Source: Micropterix aruncella
Lineage: Eukaryota; Arthropoda; Insecta; Lepidoptera; Micropterigidae
NCBI GenBank assembly: GCA_944548615.1
Contig: OX155964.1
Coordinates: forward strand, 18,146,653 to 18,210,652
Direction: 5' to 3'
Length of the DNA stretch: 64,000 nucleotides
Part shown: piece by piece, positions 34,101 through 46,100 of the stretch
How positions within the stretch are numbered: position 1 is the stretch's first letter
Layout of the letters: every line of letters begins with the position of its first letter
Program-made: the position numbers and the translations under genes
The notes under the pieces: model-generated
What the model saw: only the letters and a program-made list of their open reading frames with translations
Told to the model about the DNA's origin: nothing
The model's database searches: none

Positions 34101-37100
34101 AAGTAGACTCACAGTCTTATCAAACATAAAATTACTTCTAAAAACAAAAACAGAACACACATTACTTCTTATGATAAGCTCTAAAACAGTTCTGGCCACG
34201 TGAGATGCAAAGGTACACTTTGCACTTGATGCATCGTGTCTTAACTCGACTGCAACAGCTTTCAAATTGACAAGCTCTTGGAGATTTAATGTCATCAAAC
34301 TCAGGTAGATGATCATAGCCGTCATATCTCAGATAATTAGATGGCCTGCTTGCTTTGTGGTACTTTCTTGTTACTAGCGATTCATCATCCGAAGCGAAAT
34401 CAGCTAGTAATACCTCACTTCTCCTCTTGTCTGGTACGTTGACCAGCACTTCGTGAATTTCCATACGAAATTCTAGTAGGTCTAGATTTTTTTTTTTTGG
34501 TAACTTGTTAGCATCACAATCAATTTTGTATGCTCTCCATGCATTCACGATTGCTAAATCGAAGAAATGTAATATAACTTTCAGGGTCCACTTTTTCGTT
34601 TTTATGAAGGTGCGGTAGTACTCCATTTGTTGATCGAGCACATCTACGCCACCCATGTGTCGGTTATAATTCATCACGACTTGTGGAGCAGCTACATCAA
34701 CGAATTGTCGAGTTGTTTTATTCCATCTTTTCACAGTCGTGTTGTTTTCCGATCCAGCGCAATTTGAAGCTAACATGACACTCTTGTTATCTTTCCATTT
34801 TACTATAGCGACTGGCCCTCTTACCAAATACTGGCTCTCTCCACGTGCCATTCTCTTATCTTCTTTAAACTGCAGACTACTTCTTTCGGGGATTCTGTTC
34901 GCCATGATTGTACCCGTGCTGTGCATATTGCGTTTATCGAGTTCTTCGATGAGTGGTACAGTTGTGAAGTATCTGTCATGATACAAACAACTTCCTGGAG
35001 GTACGCTGCGAGATAAATGAAGGACCACAGCTGGACCAAGTCCGAGAGACATGTTATTGCCGAACATAGTCTTAGCCCCTTTGTATATATCAAAGTCAAG
35101 CATTAAACCTTGGCTAGTCGTAAGCACAAAGTTTTTTAGCCCCACTGGACGGGGCTTGTTTTTCACGACCTGTCGCAAAATGCAACGCCCGGTAAACGGT
35201 ATCATCTGCTCATCTATCGAGTAAAAGCCTGGCACTCTCTCCTGTTTATAGCAACCCTTGCGTATTTGTTCAATCATGGGTTGCACCTTCCAGAGTGGGT
35301 TCACATCTCCTGGGGGCGGCGTGTCACTATCTACAACGTGAAGGGCATTTCGTAACGTCGAAAATCGGTCGCGAGTCATTGTCGAAGTAATTTTTTCCAT
35401 TGCAATCCCTTTGCACCAGTACATCTTTAATCGTGGGTATGGAATAGAACCCATTAGAGCAAGAATACCAAAAAGTTTCATTACTTCTGCTCGCGAAGTC
35501 TTTAGTTCATTGCCAGTCTTTCTCAAGTGATACATATTTGAGCAGTTACTCATATGTTCGAAGAATGTATCATCCATATATTCATTAAAATATTCAATTG
35601 GATTTCTTACTTCCCTGCAAGGAAGTGATGTGAATTCGTGAGATTTTTCTAGGAATGGTAATTGCTTCCAAGGTTGCGGTTGAGATATATAATGACGTCT
35701 TTTAGAGGTACCATTAGACGATGTAGCAGATCTGCGGGATGGTACAGATGGTCCACGGTTAGTACTGGTCCCAGTTTTGGCAGTGCTAGTGCTGGCAGTA
35801 GTAGAGCGCTTCGATGTGCGAGTAGGTTTGGCAAGTGATCGATTAGTATTATTCTGCTTTGTAGTACGTACAGATGGCCTGGGGGAAGCTGGTAAAATGT
35901 TGCTAGATGTTGGTGCGGAAGGCGCTGCTGCGACCTCGGGGGAAGCTTTGGTGAGCGAAGTGCTACTGGAACAGAGTTCGGAGGGTGTAACAGCGAATGG
36001 TTCGACAACGGATTGATCTGCCTCAAACTCATCTCCCTCAAGCATGGAAATAATTGAGTATGGATATATCTCTTCGTCGAGATCCAAATCTTCCATTTCT
36101 GAGACGTTTCCATCGCCCAAAAGGTTTTCTATCTGCTCATCGTTGAGTGGGCGCCCTAAAAACATAAAAACAATAGTATCAGAAACAAAAAATATCTTAA
36201 ACTGATGAAAAACATCAATACTTTACAAAACACTATATCTCGGGTTAGGGCCGAATATACACGATCGTGCACTTAACTTTTTGCCACGTTATAGTTCGTA
36301 ATATATTCCATCTATTAATTTACTTTCTACTAATTTACCTCAGTTAACTTATTGTCTAACTAAATAAATCATTACACAACCAGCTATTTAACAAAACATT
36401 GATAAAATTGGTACTTACGTGAAGCGTTGCTCCCGCCAAAAAAAACCGCCATCGTAGCCAATGATCCAGGCGAGACTGATGCGACTGACTCGCCCGCTGT
36501 ATATTTTTCTAGTTGCTCTAGCGTTTGCACGATCGATCGGTGTCGTCCCCGTTGCGAAAAGTTGATTACCGCGAGCTCAGGATTTTCTCTAAATTATTTG
36601 CACGATCGTATCGAGCCGTCCGGAAAGGGGTATACAGCCTTTGGTGGAGTAAGGGAAATGTAGTACATAGCTTTTGTTTTATTTGTTCTATAAATGTTAT
36701 TTATTCGACTGCTATACAGCTGTCAGTTATAAAATGGTTATAAATTAGTATGCTTTATAGTGATTATACCACCCTTATTCGACTAAAAGGCTCATACAGC
36801 TAAAACGCTGTATAACAATTTTAGAGCAATTTTGAGAAGTCATTACTTGCTTGTTATATAAGAAAAACTGAATAAACCTTTATACAACAAAATTATATGA
36901 TAAAGGTAATATAAGCCAAATTGCTTTAAATGACACCATTACATAGCTGAGAGGTAATCTAAATGCCTTTACATGACTTTTAATCAGCTTAAAGCCATAA
37001 TCGGCCCTTCTTATGTATATGGCTTTTGTGGTTGTTGGGATTTATGTTAATTTATTGACATTTGGACATTTAGACAACTACCTACTTGACAGTTAAGGTA

Positions 37101-40100
37101 CGGTACCTATGACACTCGAGATGACAACGATTCTAACACTACCACACACTTCTAAATCGGTTCAAGCGTTTGGAAGTTATGGTGGAATAAAAAAACGGAA
37201 AACAGACAGATGAATCCTGAACACATTAGACTTCTTTTTTGTTGGAAAGTTGTGTAAAAATACTATATACATCTGGTAGTGTACACCTGCAAAACCGTTA
37301 CACATAAAAGCAGTGTTGCGATTCTAGAAATGTAAAAATCGGTGGATTCTACTGATTAAATTTTATTGATAGTGTGGGGTGGGGGTGGGGTGTGGGGGTG
37401 TAAGAATCAGGATATTGTACGTTGGGATCTATATAATATTTTTGAAATTTTATAAAACAGTGGTTCTCAACCGATTCTCGTTTTATCTTAAATCGGCAGA
37501 TCTGTAAACGGGGCCAAAAATCCGGTAAATCTACCGATAGATCGGTAGTAACGGCAACACCGTACCTTACCCAATTTAAATAAGACGCTACCTTTACAAA
37601 CTTCAACTGTAAAATCCATCCATTAAAAACAGACATAATAACTTCTAGACTGAGAAAGAGAAATGTAAGCTTACCCAAATTTAGAACGTAGCTCCTTATT
37701 TCGTTCTGTTGTGCTGATGAAAATACTAGTCTTTTACTGTCACTCGAAAATCCACTCCTCGGCAGGGAAAGGGCATAGACCCCGTAAAATTTGTCTTTAC
37801 CTTCAATCTCTATGCTATCATCCACGATATCTATGAGCGATTGAATTTTGGGCTGTAGAGAAAGATGAGCGTTAAAATCCATTGCTTATCAAAAACGCTG
37901 GTTCTCAAACATGTAGTTATTATCCAAACTAAAGCTTTTGACAGCTCACTTTGACTATAGGATGACAGTAAATAAAACCCTTACCGTATCTTTTACAGGC
38001 CATTTGGTGCTGGCTAGTTGCATGGTTCCATTGTGCGGCCCGTTGATAGGTTTTTGCAACCAAACTAACCGTGCTCCGTCAGGGCTGAATCGGGGCGAGC
38101 GCGGCGCCAGTTTCTCTTTTGAAATAACAGCTGAAACAAAAAAGCAACAGTATATCTTAAGTGCAAAAAATTAAAAGACCTAAAAAAATAGAAGATTCCC
38201 TATCAAATAAATTAATCTACATTTATTACAATACTTTAATTTAACGGTGCCAATAAGCTTACTGGAACGGTTGCTAAGAAGGCCAGACGAAGGCGTTTAA
38301 CGAGTTTTAAAAAAATATGCTTTCTTTACAGTAGAGATTCGATTAGCCATCACTGGTCAGGGCCAGAGGGTTAAAGGATATGGGAAATAGGAAAAAAGAG
38401 AATGCATAATGCCACAAAAAAATACATCGACATTTACCTAATTATTATAATGGTAATGGCAGTTTCCGAGCAAGCACAATATACATTCATAAATAATTGG
38501 TTCCTTCAGGGACCAATTATTATCAATATTTCTATTTTTATCTATTGATAAAAATAGAAATGCATAAAAAAATAACAAACAACATTTTCATAGCAAATTT
38601 TCACACCGCACCTAGCGCGCCGATGTCATTATGAACACTGACGGTTAACAGAAGGTGACGGATGAACAAGTGCCGGGAAATCGAGGTTCTACTGTATTAA
38701 TCCAAGTCGACCGCGTTTCCATAGAATAATAGCATTACTTTGAATTATATTCTTACTGTGAGATCCATCGAGAGTAATATTGAAAAGCACACTTTGCCTA
38801 TTTGGGCAAAATATCAGACCAAGACGACGAGGATCCGTCTCCCAGGCAACTCCAACCAAAGACGAACCATCAGGCGCCCATATTACCTGGAATGAAGACA
38901 ATGGAATAACTTTTGGTGGACTTAAAAATTCGAGGGGGCGAGGGGGGGGGGGAGACCGCTGCTCTTGCCCCCTCGTTAAATAAGTCTGGATCTGCCCCGG
39001 CATATACTCCCTTCGCCAATACATTATGAAACATATTTTAGCCTGCTTCTCCGTTATCTGGTCGATAAGACAGCCATCGTGCGCAAAAAACTGTTTGGTC
39101 AATTTTGTAAATAAATACTAACATCGTTTTTTCATAAATTCCCTATTATTACCTAGTAATTAATGTTGTTAGTCATGTATGTTATATATTAATATAATAT
39201 ATAATATACATGACTATCGGCCAAAACGGTTACGCGCGGATCTGTCAAACGATGCTAAATGCCTATAGGCAATGTTGGCGTCCAATGGGTTAATTGCCCG
39301 TTCCCCTCTACCAAAAATCCTGCAGGCGCCCATATATACAACATAAAAATACATAGCAAGTACAGACATATTCATATTGCAATATTTGTAAATAATTACA
39401 TATTTGTAAACAATGTACAAGTTCTAGTGTTAAGAGATGTCACTCAAAAAAACCATACTGACCTGCCCGGGACACCAGCTGCTCGGTAGCCCTTCGAGCA
39501 CTGTAAAAGTCTCAGTTTCCAAATTGCAAACGACAATGACTGAAAAATATTTTCCGACCAGCTGCTCACCCCAGTCCTGTTTGTACTCATATTCCAGGCC
39601 CTAAAATTAAATAAATGAAAGTGGTAAAGTGAAAATTTTACTTGCTCACTATAATTTAGTTTTGTATAGATTTATTCTAACCTAATTCCACCCAATACCC
39701 GATTTTACAATGGCTTTGGAGAATGAAATTTAGGCTAGCGCCACACTTATCCAACATGTGGGGCTGGCCGTATGCAACGCATTGTGACGTCTGGCCCTTT
39801 AATTTGCATGAAAGCAGACACACTTATCCCACACAACGATGCGTGGGATAAGTGCGTCTGCAAATTCATGCAATCTTAACGGCCAAATGTCATTAATGTC
39901 CGTACTTCGCATACTAGGTACAAGTGTGCCGACAGCCATATGAAAGCCTTTGGAGAAAGGGCACAAAGCCCGGGCACGGAGGGTGGGCACAAAGCCCACC
40001 CTCCGGGAGCTAATGGGCCCTTGCTGAGTTGGCCACGAAGACCGATTCTGTTCAGGGATGGTCACACTCACGGATCAACACCCATCCGGCGGCCTCCACG

Positions 40101-43100
40101 CATGAAGTGCGAGCTCGGGCAGGAATATGGCCTTAGGGCTAGTAGAAATGAACCTTCTGGCGCTCCTGGACGGTCTGCGCACCGTGCGGCGTAAGTCAAT
40201 CGACTGTGCACTCTGACTAACAGTCGGAGGAGTCTGGAAGCAGTACTGTTTCCTATAGAGCGGGGGTGGTCGCGGACCTTACGGCGACTGCTCTTGAAAC
40301 GACCATCGGCTACCCGATCCTAGGTGAACAGCCGGGCAGAGAATGCTGTGGTCCGCGACAGATTCGGTACACACCGTTTTTCGGGGCCGTCACGCTGAAT
40401 CGTGTTGTGGCCGATATCGGCCAATTGGGGCTCTAGAAATTAAAGGTGTAAAGGCTGATTTGTAAAAAATAAATAAAACACATGTTTTTATGAAGAAATT
40501 CCGGTTATTTTTGGGTACCCCCTCGTATGCCTAAATACAGGTTGGGATTTTAATTAGTGACATCCTCGTAGTGGGTAAATCAGTACGACGAAATAAACAG
40601 CTTTTGATTTTAAAAAAATAGGGAAAACAAAACAAGAACATTTCTTTGTTTTTTTTTGTTGTCAAATTTGTAAATCGTATCTATTGAAGAAAAGTTTGAA
40701 AAGCGTTGAACGCGCTGCACCATCTAGCGAAAGGTAAAATATTGCTAATAAACAAGATAGCGCATAGTGCTCTAAGAATTTTATACTATTTCACAAAAAA
40801 ATATATATGTTTTTTCCAAAAATTACTATCAAAATTTGCTTAGGTTGTCATACTGCTTCACCCACTACAAGGATGCCACTAATTAAAAACTCACCTATAT
40901 ATATGCCACTCTCAAGCTTATTGCCTGGTGGGCCCAGGCCCATACAAATAGTAGCAATCTCCTTTTATGGCAATGACTTTAAAACTAGCCGGGATAAAAG
41001 ACGGTGACATAAAGGCACTTGTGTCACCGTCTATTATCAAGAAAAACAAGACAGCCATAGTTTTGGTAGAGAAGAAATCCACCAATAGCTTTAGTAGAGA
41101 ACCCTAAAAGAAGTGAGATAGTTGTCGAGAAAATAAAATCTTACAGTAGCAGGAGGAGTATCTTCCGTGTCATTATCCTTCTTCGGTTTGATGGGCTTAC
41201 GCTTGTAGAACGGCTCCGATTTAGCAATTTTCTTCTCAGCAATGTACGCAATGGATTTTTCATCAGGCGACCATTCGAGTGCGCTAAATTCAGCTGTAAA
41301 CAAATATGACTGAGTTTCAAGTATAGGCCTCAGCAATAATAAAACGATTTTGTAATTGATATCTTACAGTCAGCGTAGACATCGCCATGGATTTCGAGAG
41401 CAGTCAAATCGATGCATTGGATTAAAAACCTCGATTTCCAGATTTCCAGATATTGCTTCTTGGTGTTATTTTCATTGCCGTTACCTTCGGTCTGCTCTCT
41501 GATTAGAGCCTTGAAAGTTTCCGATGGAGAAAATGATGATAACAATCTATAATAAATTTGAATATAGAAATCAACCATAGTAAAACATGTCGTATGTATT
41601 GTAATTTTTCGAACACAATAGATCAGCAATAGTCGCAGGGTTACAAGGCTCATAAAAACCTTAAAAAAGTCCTACACAACAAAATGTCATGTAATAAAAT
41701 GTAGTTTGTTCTAGTCATGTCTTTTTTTTAATATTTGTTGTTTCTAAGGTCTAAGGCTCTAAGGTCTAAGGTCTTTCTAAGGCTTTCTCAGGTCTTGTAA
41801 TACTGCGACTATTGCTGATCTATTGTGTTCGCCACCTGCTATAGCTCTGCGCTAAGCCTCGTGTCATTTAAGAACCGCAACAGGCTTTTGGCGCCAGATT
41901 GTTTTACCTCCTCAGGGTGGAGGTAGTGACCACCCAAGTGGGTGTATCTTTTATGCATCGGCGGGCCACACTCGCACATAAGGTGCAGGGGAGTTTCCTC
42001 TGCCTCTTGGCAGAAACTGCACATTTTCCTGTCCCGGAGCTTAGCCTAGCCATGTCTTGCTAATTTACTCAAGACACTGGCATGGATATTACCATTGATT
42101 ATATAAAGGTATTAGATTTCTCAATGCCATAGTATGTTTTGGAAACCCTTCTGAACTGGCGACGTGCAGGTAGCACTGTCCAATAAAACTAAAAGCAATT
42201 TATTTGGCCATCTTAACGCTGATAATACAAGGTTTTTTTTATAAAGGACTGATGATTATAAAAAAATCAATAATTAAACTAATGATAACAATAATAACAT
42301 TCTATTATTAGTGCCACCTGTCGTATTTTTATATCGGCTGATTACATCACAGATATAACACGGAGAGATAGAATGCCATATATTAGTCTAATTGAACATT
42401 AAAGCTCGTAATTATTATGTATTGAAACCTGTATACCAAATAAAAAATTGATATCCTTATTTATATAAATAATACTGAAATAATAAGAGCTATGATTCCA
42501 AAATTTGTTTGTTATTATATTATTATTTTATTTTGAGATAACGTTTAGGGGTCTATTGGGCTACTGAACATAGGAAATTAATCAATGTTTGGAACTCTAA
42601 GTGCTATCTACTTGTTGCGTTTTGTAGTAAAATCCCATCTGCTAAAACGTAGTACAGCATTGAGCAATTTAATCTATATATAAAAATGGGTATTGGTATA
42701 TAAGTCTGAGCTTAATAGACATCGACACTGTTTGACCGATCATGATAAAAGTTGACAATATAGGTATTTTTTCAAGGAGAAGGTTGTTATGCTATCTTGC
42801 TGCAACACATCAACTTTTATACTGTTCATCCGATCGCCATGAAAATTGGTATACATAGGTATTTGAGTTCGGATACTATTTTCGCACTATACACTTTAAT
42901 GTAGCTCGCTACTAGAAGGCGTTGCAGCACATCAACTTCTATACTGTTCAACCGATCTAATAGGCGCTAATGAGAACTGTTGGAGTTGGCCACGACGACC
43001 CATTCGTTCAGGGTTGGTCACACTCACCCATCCGGCGGCCTCCATGCAGAAGTGAGAGCCAGGGTATGACGCTGGCCTGTGGGCCAATTTCCCCTAGGAG

Positions 43101-46100
43101 TCAACCTTCGGGCGCTCCTGGACGGTTTGCGCACCGTGCGGCGTCCGCAAATCGATTGTGCACTCCGACTAACAGCCGGGGGTGTCTGGGAACAGCATTG
43201 TTTCCTATAGAGCGGGGGTGGTTGTTAACCTTATGGCAACCGCTCTTGAAACAACCGTTCGGCCATCCGATCCCGGGTGAATGAGCCGGGCAAAGGATAC
43301 CGTGGTTTTCGGTTAAAGGTTTCGGTTGACACCGTATCACCGCTTCATAAAGGAGAGATCTGCGCAAGCGACCTCGATCCATTAACCAGTCAGGAGGTAG
43401 GAGTTATACTGAAGATTAATTCCAGACAGAGATATCCGTCCAAACTGGTAGTCAAGTGGCGAGGCTGCACCTTTCCCGGTGCCTCGGCGTAAGGCGCTGG
43501 CCTCCGACGAGCAGGTGGCGTAGCTAGGCTGTGGATTGTTTTTCGTCCCAAGTCTTGTGCGCTCACCTCACAGGAGACAGAATGATAAATTTCGTTAAAA
43601 CTTCCTGAGGTGACGGGTTCGCCCGTTGTAGTTGACAGCTCTAGTTGCTCAACCAATCGTCAGTAAAATTCTTATACATAAATATTTGAACATGAGGAAC
43701 GCCCGCCGGGTAATACCACTCGTACCCCTATATAATCAATGATATTACTTACTCATTACTGACATCGCCGCCAAATCCAGAATCGCACACTACTTTAAAA
43801 TCGTCATCGAGTGTATAATTGTAAGCGATTTTGGTAGTTTTTTTGCGTTCGACGTTCCTTTGGGACCATTTAGAGATGACCGTTTTTCCGCCGCCAAGTA
43901 TACGCCCCCCGCTTAAAGCGGGAATCTTGGACAGAGTCCGGTAGATTTTAAGCACATTTTCTGCCTAAAGAGCAATAATAAAACAAGTTTGGAATATATG
44001 CAGCTTTGCTTAACCAATTCTGTTCAAGAGACCTAACTGCAGTGAAACTCACCACAGAAGAACAAACTGTCCTAGTCCTAGCTTCAGTGTACATGCCGAG
44101 CGAGAGCGAAACTCCTTCAGGAGAACTAGCCAGACTGGTGCAGCATTGTGAAGCACACGACTGGGATCTGATCATATCTGCGGACTCCAATGCCCATCAC
44201 TCTCTGTGGGGAAGCAAAGACACCAACAGAAGGGGTGAGTCCTTAGCAGAATATCTATTTCAAACAAACCTAAACATTATAAATAGAGGTAGGGAACCTA
44301 CATTTGTAAACTCTAGGTACCAAACTATCATAGACATTACCTTGGCAACGGACGCGGCGGCCAGTTTGATTGAGGGATGGCACGTATCAAACGAGCCATC
44401 GTTTGCAGACCACCGCCGCGTCTGTTTTCAAATACGGTACAAGCTAACAGACCCTGTCCCATATCGTAACCCCCGTAAAACAGATATTACAGGGTACACA
44501 AACTTGCTAAACAAAGCGCTAGGAGACAAACAACTAACTAACGCAGCACTTAGCACAGAAAACATAGAAACAAACGTACAGATCCTAACTACAACCCTTA
44601 TAAGTAGTTTTGAACTGGCATGTCCTGTTGTAAAACCTAAAGACCCAGGAAAAAGCTCATGGTGGGGGCCAGAGCTGGAAAGGCTACGTCGAGGACTCAG
44701 GACACTCTTTAACCGAGCAAAAAATACCAGAACCAGTGAGGACTGGGATAAATACAAAATGGCACAAAAACACTACAAGAAGCGGATCAGATTCCGGAGA
44801 ACAGAATCCTGGCACAACTTCTGTAGTAGCATAAACTCAACAAACCAAGCCGGTAGAATAAAGAAAATCCTAGCTAAAGGTGAGCCCAACCTCCTAGGCT
44901 CCCTAAAAAAGGAAGACGGCACTTACACAAACACAGATGTAGAAACCAGCTCAGTACTCCTGGAAACACACTTTCCTGGATGTCAAATCACAGAAGATCC
45001 TGAGTGGCCGGACGAAAACTACAGCACACCAACAACCCAAGAATGGGAAGTCGCAAACAAGATAGTAACTGCGGACAAGATAAAATGGGCCCTGAAAAGC
45101 TTCAAACCATTCAAATCCGCAGGGCTGGATGGCATTTTCCCAGCACTACTACAATGGCAACCAACCCATGCAACAAAATACTTACTACCAATCTATAGGG
45201 CCTGCATAGCCTTCAAATACATTCCAAAGGCATGGAGAGAGGCGAAAGTAGTCTTCTTACCGAAACCGGGAAAGGAGGACTACTCACACGCCAAATCCTT
45301 CAGACCTATCAGCCTAACGTCTTTCTTACTAAAGACGTTAGAAAGACTGATGGACCGTCACCTAAGGGATGGGGCACTAAGAAATAAACAACTACACCCA
45401 CAACAACACGCCTACACAAAAGGCAAATCAACAGAGTCGGCACTACACATGGTGGTGCACAAAATAGAATCGGCTCTAACAAATAAGCTGTCAACACTCG
45501 CCGCCTTTATAGACATAGAAGGCGCTTTTGACAAAACCATGCACAACAGCATAAACCACGCCCTACAAGAACTTAAGGTGGAACCAGTCACCATAAAATG
45601 GATCACGGAGCTGGTTAGCAAAAGGGCGCTCCAGATAGTGATGAATACTACCACAAGAGCGAAGGTAGTTAAAGGATGCCCCCAAGGGGGGGTCCTATCA
45701 CCACTTCTATGGAACATAGTAGTGGACAGCCTCATAAAAACACTAAATGAAAGGGGTTACACTACTATTGGTTATGCCGACGACCTAACAATAATGATTA
45801 ATGGAAACGCAGAAAATATGCTATGTAAAGTCATGCGCTCAGCTTTGCAGATAGTAGAAAAATGGTGTGACGAACATAAATTGTCAGTAAATCCGAAAAA
45901 GACAGAACTCATCCTCTTCACCAAGAAGAGGAAGTTGCCAGAACTACAAGCACCAAAATTATTCAACACCAAACTCTCCCTATCTACAGAGGTGAAATAT
46001 CTGGGAGTCATCCTTGACAGCAAATTAAACTGGGCGAGTCATATCGAAGCCAAAACAAAGAGGGCCTGCCTAACTTTTTGGCAGTGTCGGAGACTAGTGG

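Larger units (their letters stand above)
33761..36629 (-). mobile_element. piggyBac-family transposon, apparently complete
   Basis: The 2.87-kb element has perfect 13-bp terminal inverted repeats, CCCTTTCCGGACG (33761-33773) and CGTCCGGAAAGGG (36617-36629). Both subterminal zones carry the palindrome GCACGATCGTGC or variants (33894-33905, 33928-33939, 36260-36270, 36527-36535, 36600-36609). Flanks read AATAT and GTATA rather than TTAA. Confidence 0.85.

Noticed and set aside
37853..37882. Upstream extension of AARE exon 8 starting at MDFNAHLSL
   Set aside because: Using it breaks the phase with exon 7; the acceptor CTTTCTCTACAG at 37853 restores it.
37991..37996. GTAAAA as donor of AARE exon 7
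   Set aside because: GTAAGG at 37979-37984 is stronger and keeps phase 0 into exon 8.
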